Shown here: positions 1-4,780 of the stretch, one piece after another
Position numbering within the stretch: the stretch's first letter is position 1
Layout of the letters: every line of letters begins with the position of its first letter
From: Pyrobaculum sp.
GTDB lineage: Archaea > Thermoproteota > Thermoprotei > Thermoproteales > Thermoproteaceae
NCBI GenBank assembly: GCA_020833205.1
Contig: JAJHQT010000058.1
Coordinates: 1-5,591 of the forward strand
Reading direction: 5' to 3'
Length of the DNA: 5,591 bases
Position numbers and translations under genes: made by a program
Notes under the pieces: generated by a model
The model's database searches: none
The model's input: the letters and a program-made list of their open reading frames with translations, nothing else
What the model was told of the DNA's origin: nothing

Positions 1-128
1 TCGTAGTCCACCATCACCTCCTCGCAGCCGTACGCCGCGAAGGCCACCAACGCCTCGTCCACCTCCTCCGCAGACGTGATCTTAACCGTGGCGTCTGGAT
101 GCTGTGTACACATAAGCCTGGGGATCAT
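1..128 (-). CDS. ppcA: Archaeal-type phosphoenolpyruvate carboxylase, N-terminal 42 codons (cut by window edge)
   Basis: The minus strand from 128 reads MIPRLMCTQHPDATVKIT and continues through a GCEEVMVDY segment to the window edge without a stop. This is the characteristic N-terminus of the short archaeal PEP carboxylase (about 500 residues), unrelated in length to the roughly 900-residue bacterial enzyme; I recognise it from memory of the family. The enzyme carboxylates PEP with bicarbonate to oxaloacetate in the cytoplasm. In autotrophic Thermoproteales that is one of the two carboxylation steps of the dicarboxylate/4-hydroxybutyrate cycle. The start at 126-128 is preferred because a TATA box sits about 24 bp upstream and the family begins just before IPRLM. 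An in-frame ATG at 162-164 lies upstream of that TATA box and is unlikely. The gene is divergent from the reductase at 240. About nine tenths of it is outside the window, so catalytic residues cannot be checked. Confidence 0.88.
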   Translation of the reverse strand, partial: MIPRLMCTQHPDATVKITSAEEVDEALVAFAAYGCEEVMVDY

Positions 129-148
129 AAATCTCAGAGATAACAAGA

Positions 149-156
149 CTTTATAA
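149..156 (-). promoter_or_regulatory. TATA box of ppcA
   Basis: The minus strand reads TTATAAAG, centred about 24-25 bp before the ATG at 128. This is the spacing expected when transcription starts at or next to the start codon (a leaderless mRNA). No Shine-Dalgarno sequence precedes the ATG, which agrees with leaderless initiation. Confidence 0.6.
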
Positions 157-188
157 TCTTTCATAAACGATGTATCATTATAATTATT

Positions 189-203
189 TCTACAATACGT
201 AGA
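189..203. promoter_or_regulatory. Short palindrome upstream of the adh-type promoter, possible operator
   Basis: The sequence is a perfect 5-bp inverted repeat, TCTAC-N5-GTAGA. It ends 7 bp before the TATA box of the gene at 240 and lies about 33 bp upstream of the ppcA TATA box, between two divergent promoters. Position and symmetry suit a dimeric regulator acting at the BRE/TATA region. A 5-bp arm in AT-rich DNA can also arise by chance, so this is only a candidate. Confidence 0.3.
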
Positions 204-204
204 T

Positions 205-218
205 AAAAAAATATATAT
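205..218 (+). promoter_or_regulatory. BRE/TATA promoter of the zinc-dependent reductase gene
   Basis: An A-rich stretch (205-210, BRE-like) runs into ATATATAT at 211-218. Its centre lies about 25-26 bp before the ATG at 240, the classical archaeal TATA position for a transcript starting at the start codon. No Shine-Dalgarno sequence precedes the ATG. Confidence 0.65.
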
Positions 219-239
219 GACACGTATCAAGGCGTCTTT

Positions 240-1325
240 ATGAAGGCCGCGGTGCTTAGAAGATATAAAGAACCTCTCCAGGTGGAGGAGCTGTCCGTAG
301 AGTCTCCCCACGTCGGCGAGGTAGCGGTCAAAATAGCGGCGGCCGGCGTCTGCCACTCAGACCTCTACGTGCTTGAAGGTGCCACGCCTGTGCCGCCTCC
401 CCTCGTCCCGGGCCACGAGGCTGTCGGCGTCGTGGAGGAGGTCGGGCCCGGCGTAGATGGGGTGTCGCCGGGCGACTACGTGGTGACTAGCTTCATATGG
501 CCGTGCGGCCGTTGTAAAAACTGCGCCTCGGGCAGAGAAAATCTTTGCGAAAACTTCGCCAAGGTCAGGCTCAAGGGCACGCTCCTCGACGGCACCACTA
601 GGCTTAGGGACAGCCGCGGCGAGGAGGTGCGGGTTTTCCTAGGCGGGACCTGGGCCGAGAGGGTTGTAGTACCCGCCACAGCTGTGGCAAAAATCCCGCA
701 GAGACTCGCCAAGCCTGAAATGGCCATGTTGGGATGCGCCTTCCTCACAGCCTACGGCGCCGTGGTCAACACAGGCTCGGCGGGGCCCGGCGACACCGTC
801 GTCGTGATTGGAACCGGCGGCGTAGGGCTGGCGGCGGTACAGGTGGCAAAGGCGGTGGGGGCCCGCGTAGTGGCTGTGGGCAGAAACCCCGCGAAGCTGG
901 CGGCGGCCAGAGAAATGGGGGCTGAGGTCGTCGACGTGCGCAACGGAGATCCAGTCAAGGCAGTGATGGAGCTGACGGAGGGCCGCGGCGCGGATGTGGT
1001 GATAGAGGCGGTGGGGTCCGACGAGACGATACAACAGGCGGTGGACATGGCCGCTTTGGGCGGCCGGGTGGTGTTGGTGGGTCTCATGCCCGTCGGCCAC
1101 AAGACCCCGCTGGGGCTGGCGAGGGTGGTGCGGGGCGGCATAGCGATTCTGGGAAGCTACGGCGCCAGGCCGCGCGTCGACCTCCCGGCGGTTATAAAGA
1201 TGGTGGACAGAGGCCTGCTTTCGCCAGGGGGGCTGGCCGGCCCCCACTACAAGCTGGAGCAGATAAACGAGGCAGTGGAGGCGCTAAGGAGCGGAAGGGC
1301 CATTAGGCCGGTGGTAGTTCCTTAG
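240..1325 (+). CDS. Zinc-dependent medium-chain alcohol dehydrogenase/aldehyde reductase; candidate succinic semialdehyde reductase
   Basis: A complete 361-residue MDR-family protein, normal length. The N-terminal GroES-like domain carries the catalytic zinc ligands C38 (in GVCHSD) and H59-E60 (GHE), with C166 further on. The structural zinc lobe has C89, C92, C95 and C103. The Rossmann domain has GTGGVG at 191-196. After the second beta strand, where NAD-dependent members have an acidic residue, this protein has G214-R215 (VVAVGRNP), which suggests NADP(H) preference. It would reversibly reduce an aldehyde to an alcohol in the cytoplasm. Substrate cannot be read from sequence. Because ppcA, a fumarate reductase and 4-hydroxybutyryl-CoA dehydratase lie nearby, reduction of succinic semialdehyde to 4-hydroxybutyrate is the best guess; a general alcohol dehydrogenase is the alternative. 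It is divergent from ppcA, has its own leaderless-type promoter, and its last 42 bp overlap the convergent gene at 1284-2633. The family call is firm, the substrate is not. Confidence 0.92.
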   Translation: MKAAVLRRYKEPLQVEELSVESPHVGEVAVKIAAAGVCHSDLYVLEGATPVPPPLVPGHEAVGVVEEVGPGVDGVSPGDYVVTSFIWPCGRCKNCASGRENLCENFAKVRLKGTLLDGTTRLRDSRGEEVRVFLGGTWAERVVVPATAVAKIPQRLAKPEMAMLGCAFLTAYGAVVNTGSAGPGDTVVVIGTGGVGLAAVQVAKAVGARVVAVGRNPAKLAAAREMGAEVVDVRNGDPVKAVMELTEGRGADVVIEAVGSDETIQQAVDMAALGGRVVLVGLMPVGHKTPLGLARVVRGGIAILGSYGARPRVDLPAVIKMVDRGLLSPGGLAGPHYKLEQINEAVEALRSGRAIRPVVVP

Positions 1326-2633
1326 CCACAGCCTCCCCACCACAGCGAAGGGGTGCCACGGCGGCGCTGTGAAGGGCATGTAGGAGTACTCCGCATAGAA
1401 AAGCCTCTCCGCCGGCTCCCCGACGAACTGCGCCGCCAAATCCACGTACGCCCCCACAATGGCTGAATGCCCCATTATCTGCATTCCAAGAAGTCTGCCG
1501 CCACCACCTATTACCGCCTTGATGACTATCTCCCGCGTCTCTTTCATATACCTCGCTTTGTCCGTGGACTTTATCACGTAGGACGTGGGCGAGAGGTCTC
1601 TGCGCGCCGCCTCGGCCTCTGTGAGGCCGACCGCTCCGACGTAGAGGTCGCCGAACTTCGTCACGGAGGCTCCGGCGATGGGCGGAAACTCCACAGCTCT
1701 TTTGTCCAACGCGGCGTTGGTGCCGGCCACGTAGCCCATCTTGTTGGCGTAGGTGGCCAGGGGCATCCATGCCGGCTCCCCGGTCACTTTGTGTGCGGCC
1801 TCGGCGGCGTCGCCCGCCACGTAGACGCCGGGCGGATCCGCCTCCATGTACTTATTAACGGCGACGGCTCCGGTGGGGCCCAGCTTGGCGCCGGCCCGCA
1901 GGGCGAGATCTACGTTGGGCTTCACGCCGGTGGCGAAGACTACGGCGTCCACCTCGTACCGCCCCGCGTCAGTCACCACATGCTCCACCCTCCCCCCGCT
2001 TCCCTCCAGCCGCTGGACCCGCTCGCCGAAGCGGAGCTCGACCCCACCAGCCGCCATGTGGCTTGCCAAGAGGCGGCCCATGTCGCCGTCGAGAACCCGC
2101 GGCAGAGGCCACCCCCCGCCTTCTATCAACGTGACCTGCTTCCCCATGGCCGCCAAGACGTCGACCATCTCCACGCCTATGTATCCTGCCCCGATTACCG
2201 CCACCCGCCGCGCCGCGGACAGCACAGCCTTGGCCAACCGCAGATTTGCGACGGTGGGCACCACCACGCCCCTCAAGTCGAGGCCCTCCACAGGCGGCGT
2301 CCAAGGCCTCGCCCCAGTTGCAATGATCAACGCGTCGTAGTCCACCGCCCCGCCGTGCTCCCCCACCAGCTTCACACGGCCGTTCTCCACATCCACCGCC
2401 TTAGTCCGGAGGAACACCTCCACGCCGCGCTCCACCTCAAACTCCTCCTTCTCGAAGAGCCAGATCGACTCCTCCGCCATGCCGCCGATGGCGTAGGGCA
2501 GGGCGCAGGGGGCGTGGGTGATGACGTCCCCCGCCTCAACCAACACCACCCGGCAACTGGGGCAGAGCCGCTTCGCCCTAGAGGCCGCCGTCGCCCCCGC
2601 CGCCCCTCCCCCCACTACAACTATTGTTCTCAT
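1284..2633 (-). CDS. CoA-disulfide reductase/NADH oxidase-like FAD-dependent oxidoreductase
   Basis: A complete 449-residue protein of the pyridine nucleotide-disulfide oxidoreductase superfamily, the usual length for the CoA-disulfide reductase/NADH oxidase/NAD(P)H sulfur oxidoreductase branch. The N-terminal FAD motif is GGGAAGA (residues 8-14). A single redox cysteine, C43, lies in APCALPYAIGG, matching the one active-site Cys of this branch rather than the CxxxxC pair of glutathione or lipoamide reductases. The NAD motif GAGYIG is at 148-153, followed by E171 at the end of the next strand, which favours NADH. A second FAD motif (GVYVAGDA) is at 269-276. The C-terminal dimerisation domain has a YSYMPFTAPPWHPF segment, resembling the aromatic motif that contributes to the partner's active site. 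Likely reactions are reduction of CoA disulfide, polysulfide/sulfur or O2 by NAD(P)H; sequence alone does not separate them. It lies 40 bp after the [2Fe-2S] gene but has its own TATA box. Its final 14 codons overlap the convergent reductase gene. Confidence 0.9.
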   Translation of the reverse strand: MRTIVVVGGGAAGATAASRAKRLCPSCRVVLVEAGDVITHAPCALPYAIGGMAEESIWLFEKEEFEVERGVEVFLRTKAVDVENGRVKLVGEHGGAVDYDALIIATGARPWTPPVEGLDLRGVVVPTVANLRLAKAVLSAARRVAVIGAGYIGVEMVDVLAAMGKQVTLIEGGGWPLPRVLDGDMGRLLASHMAAGGVELRFGERVQRLEGSGGRVEHVVTDAGRYEVDAVVFATGVKPNVDLALRAGAKLGPTGAVAVNKYMEADPPGVYVAGDAAEAAHKVTGEPAWMPLATYANKMGYVAGTNAALDKRAVEFPPIAGASVTKFGDLYVGAVGLTEAEAARRDLSPTSYVIKSTDKARYMKETREIVIKAVIGGGGRLLGMQIMGHSAIVGAYVDLAAQFVGEPAERLFYAEYSYMPFTAPPWHPFAVVGRLWLRNYHRPNGPSAP

Positions 2634-2651
2634 GGGACTGACTTTCCATAT

Positions 2652-2659
2652 ATTTATAA
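2652..2659 (-). promoter_or_regulatory. TATA box of the CoA-disulfide reductase-like gene
   Basis: The minus strand reads TTATAAAT, centred 22-23 bp before the ATG at 2633, inside the 40-bp AT-rich gap after the [2Fe-2S] gene. No Shine-Dalgarno sequence precedes the ATG. The gene therefore probably has its own leaderless transcript even though it is codirectional with the upstream pair. Confidence 0.55.
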
Positions 2660-2673
2660 GGATTCTTTAATTA

Positions 2674-2979
2674 TTAATCTGTAACTAAATCCTTAATTAT
2701 GTTTCTATTTGGCAATGGACCTACAAAAATCTCCGAGGTGCCTAAGTCGGAGAGTTTGGTGGCGCATGCCAGCCGCGGCACGCCGTTGATAACCATGGCG
2801 CAAGCCCCGCAGACCCCCATGCGGCAGGCGTAGCGCATGCTGAGCGTCCCGTCCAGGTCTTCTCTCACCTTTATGAGAAGGTCGAGGACTGTGATCCTGG
2901 GATCTTCTACCTCCACTTTGTAGGTCTGGTAGTACTGCCGCTCAGCGGTGCCTCTCTTGACGTGTATCTTGACCTTCAT
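2674..2979 (-). CDS. Truncated-length succinate dehydrogenase/fumarate reductase-type iron-sulfur subunit: [2Fe-2S] domain only
   Basis: 101 residues from the ATG at 2979. The protein has the ferredoxin-like fold region of SdhB/FrdB with cysteines C52, C57, C60 and C72 (CRMGVCGAC, then LAC). The spacing CX4CX2CX11C is that of SdhB/FrdB. Its end, PLPNRNIIKDLVTD, corresponds to the segment closing the [2Fe-2S] domain in full-length SdhB (about 230-300 residues). The helical domain carrying [4Fe-4S] and [3Fe-4S] is absent. It should pass electrons to or from the FAD of the flavoprotein encoded immediately upstream. The gene starts inside that gene's stop codon (TGATG, one shared base) behind a strong Shine-Dalgarno sequence, so translation is coupled. 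An in-frame ATG at 3006 would add nine residues but ignores that Shine-Dalgarno and would overlap by 28 bp. After the TAA come further stops and a promoter, so no continuation of the domain is readable downstream; it looks like a natural short gene rather than a recent frameshift. Confidence 0.88.
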   Translation of the reverse strand: MKVKIHVKRGTAERQYYQTYKVEVEDPRITVLDLLIKVREDLDGTLSMRYACRMGVCGACAMVINGVPRLACATKLSDLGTSEIFVGPLPNRNIIKDLVTD

Positions 2980-4706
2980 CAGTACCTCCTGGCCTCGGGC
3001 ATCCACCTAGTTATGTTGACTGGGCGTTGTTTAGTCATCATGTTGCCGCCGTATAGGAAGTAGACGCTGTGGACGAGCCACCTCTTGTCGTCGCGGCTTT
3101 GGAACTCCACCCGGTAGTGCGCCCCCCGGCTCTCTTGTCTAAGCAACGCGCCCAGCAGGACGGCCTCGGCCGCTAGAAGCATGCCGTCTAGCTCAAGCAA
3201 CTCCCGGAGCTCCATGTTGTATATACGGCCTCCGTCGCTGATCCTCACGTTATTCAACCTGCTCCGGACATTAGTCAACTTCTTAAGGGCCTCCACGGCG
3301 GCTCTCTCGCTCCTCACGATCCCGCCGCCCTCCTCCATGAGGTTTTGAAGCTCCTTCAAAAGGCCGTGCACAGACTCGCCGCCCCCCTCGCGTCTGAGGA
3401 GGCCGTTGATCCGCTCCTCCTCTGCCTTGACTGCCTCGGCCACTAATTCCCGCGCCGGCCGCCGCCCTTTGGCGTAGGCCGCAGCCGCCTCGCCGGCCAG
3501 CCTCCCCCACACGGCGCATTCCGCAAGCGAGTTGGAGCCCAGGCGGTTCGCGCCGTGGACGCCCGTGGACGCCGCCTCGCCAGCGGCCCACAGCCCTCTG
3601 ACCCAGTTCCCATCTCTGTCGAGGGCCCTCCCCTCTATGTCCGTCATGATGCCCCCCATGAAGTAGTGCACGGCGGGCCTAACAGGTATGAGCTCGTTGA
3701 GGGTGTCGACCCCGGCGTAGGTCTTTGAGAGCTCCAGGAGGAGGGGGAGCCTCTGCTTGACTCTCTCCGGGTCGAGGTGTCTGATGTCCAGCCCCACGTA
3801 GCATAGGCCGGATTCGTGGACGAAGCCGTTTCCCTTGAGGCACTCGAAGTATATCGCCCGGGAGACCACGTCGCGCGGCGCCAGCTCCATCCGCTCCGGG
3901 GCGTACCGCTTCATAAACCGCTCTCCGTGGCGGTTCACTAGATATGCCCCCTCGGCCCGCGCCGCCTCGCTTATCAAGACGCCGGACGGCACGAGGGCGG
4001 TGGGGTGCCACTGCACAAACTCCATATCTCTAAGCGCCAGGCCGGCCCTCAGGGCGTAGCCGTACATCTCCCCCGTGTTTAGAAACCCCATGGTGGTGAG
4101 GCGGTACATCCTCCCCCCGCCGCCTGTGGCCACTACGCCGGCTGGCGCCGCGAAGCCCCTCAGCTCGCCCCGCCTCATGTCGTACGCAACCACTCCGTGG
4201 AAGACGCCACCCTTGACCACGAGCCTGGTGACTAGATGCTCCTCGTAGAGGTGTATGTTGGAGAACCCCTTTACGTGTTTATAAAGGGCAGACATTATGT
4301 AGAACCCAGTCTTGTCTTTGGCAAACACCGTCCTCGGCTTGGACATCCCGCCGAACTGCCTAAGAGAGAAGGTCCCGTCTGGGTCTTTGTTCCACGGCAC
4401 CCCGATGGAGTCGAGGAAGTGCACCTCCTTAGGCGCCTCGTAGGCCAGGGTGATGGCGGCCTCCTGGTCCACGAGGAAGTCGCCTCCCTTCACTGTGTCG
4501 TAGGCGTGGAGCTCGTAGCTGTCGCCCGTCTTGTTGGGGTGCACCACCGCCGCCATGCCGCCCTCGGCCGATATGCTGTGCGACCGGGGCCCAGCCACCT
4601 TAGTCACGACGGCCACCTCGGCGCCGCGCGACGCCGCGGCCACTGCGGCGCGGAGTCCAGCAAGACCAGAACCTACGACGACCACGTCGTATTCCAAAAC
4701 TTCCAT
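2979..4706 (-). CDS. frdA: Fumarate reductase/succinate dehydrogenase flavoprotein subunit
   Basis: A complete 575-residue protein, the usual length for SdhA/FrdA. The FAD motif GSGLAGL is at residues 12-18. H43 in RSHSISAEGG matches the histidine that covalently binds FAD, which separates it from L-aspartate oxidase. The substrate site is intact: H234 and T236 (QWHPTAL), E247 and R250 (SEAARAEGAY), H347 (HYFMGG) and R388 (HGANRLGSNSLAE). The C-terminal helical domain has the conserved RGAHYR at 527-532. It interconverts fumarate and succinate; in the dicarboxylate/4-hydroxybutyrate cycle the reductive direction is used. Direction cannot be read from sequence; the choice of fumarate reductase rests on the neighbouring cycle genes. 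Its electron partner is the short [2Fe-2S] protein encoded next, overlapping by one base. No SdhC/D membrane anchor gene lies in the window, so the enzyme may be soluble, or its anchors may be elsewhere. The ATG at 4706 is preceded by a TATA-like box and no Shine-Dalgarno. Confidence 0.93.
   Translation of the reverse strand: MEVLEYDVVVVGSGLAGLRAAVAAASRGAEVAVVTKVAGPRSHSISAEGGMAAVVHPNKTGDSYELHAYDTVKGGDFLVDQEAAITLAYEAPKEVHFLDSIGVPWNKDPDGTFSLRQFGGMSKPRTVFAKDKTGFYIMSALYKHVKGFSNIHLYEEHLVTRLVVKGGVFHGVVAYDMRRGELRGFAAPAGVVATGGGGRMYRLTTMGFLNTGEMYGYALRAGLALRDMEFVQWHPTALVPSGVLISEAARAEGAYLVNRHGERFMKRYAPERMELAPRDVVSRAIYFECLKGNGFVHESGLCYVGLDIRHLDPERVKQRLPLLLELSKTYAGVDTLNELIPVRPAVHYFMGGIMTDIEGRALDRDGNWVRGLWAAGEAASTGVHGANRLGSNSLAECAVWGRLAGEAAAAYAKGRRPARELVAEAVKAEEERINGLLRREGGGESVHGLLKELQNLMEEGGGIVRSERAAVEALKKLTNVRSRLNNVRISDGGRIYNMELRELLELDGMLLAAEAVLLGALLRQESRGAHYRVEFQSRDDKRWLVHSVYFLYGGNMMTKQRPVNITRWMPEARRY
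2984..2990 (-). promoter_or_regulatory. Shine-Dalgarno sequence for the coupled [2Fe-2S] subunit
   Basis: The minus strand reads AGGAGGT within the last codons of the flavoprotein gene, 4 bases before the ATG at 2979. It fixes the start of the [2Fe-2S] subunit. It is the only convincing Shine-Dalgarno sequence among the five gene starts visible here, as expected for an operon-internal gene in an organism with leaderless first genes. Confidence 0.75.
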
Positions 4707-4724
4707 ATTGGCTATATTATGAAA

Positions 4725-4732
4725 ATTTTTAA
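4725..4732 (-). promoter_or_regulatory. TATA-like box of the frdA operon
   Basis: The minus strand reads TTAAAAAT, centred about 22-23 bp before the ATG at 4706, the same spacing as the box of the gene at 1284-2633. The 74-bp gap (4707-4780) is very AT-rich, so the exact box is uncertain; a nearer ATAATATA (4712-4719) is too close to the start codon for a leaderless transcript. Confidence 0.4.
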
Positions 4733-4762
4733 GAGTTTTTGAAATTATTTTAAAGAATTTTA

Positions 4763-4778
4763 AATGTTAAAAAACATT
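4763..4778 (-). terminator. Possible terminator after 4-hydroxybutyryl-CoA dehydratase
   Basis: Immediately after the dehydratase TAA the minus strand holds an inverted repeat, AATGTT-TTTT-AACATT, including a run of six T. Archaeal termination commonly uses such T-runs. The stem is weak (6 bp, AT-rich) and would not be stable at high temperature, so the T-run is the more likely signal. Confidence 0.3.
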
Positions 4779-4780
4779 CA

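Noticed and set aside
129..164. Twelve-residue N-terminal extension of PEP carboxylase from the ATG at 162-164
   Set aside because: The TATA box at 149-156 lies inside this extension, and known archaeal PEP carboxylases begin close to the IPRLM motif.
639..1247. Open frames of 202 and 129 codons on the minus strand opposite the zinc-dependent reductase
   Set aside because: They are shadows of a gene whose zinc and Rossmann motifs are unambiguous; composition is His/Arg- or Ala/Thr/Pro-rich with no domain pattern and no promoter.
1467..2684. Long open frame of 405 codons on the plus strand, antisense to the CoA-disulfide reductase-like gene
   Set aside because: It is rich in His, Arg and Pro, shows no recognisable motif, and lies entirely opposite a gene with clear FAD and NAD motifs. 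High GC content and codon bias make such antisense open frames common.
2980..3006. Nine-residue N-terminal extension of the [2Fe-2S] subunit from an upstream ATG
   Set aside because: The AGGAGGT sits directly before the ATG at 2979, the TGATG overlap is a typical coupled start, and the family normally begins near MKVKIHVKR.
2979..4706. L-aspartate oxidase (NadB) as the identity of the flavoprotein
   Set aside because: H43 for covalent FAD, the 575-residue length and the directly coupled SdhB-type [2Fe-2S] gene favour fumarate reductase/succinate dehydrogenase; NadB lacks the covalent flavin and an iron-sulfur partner.
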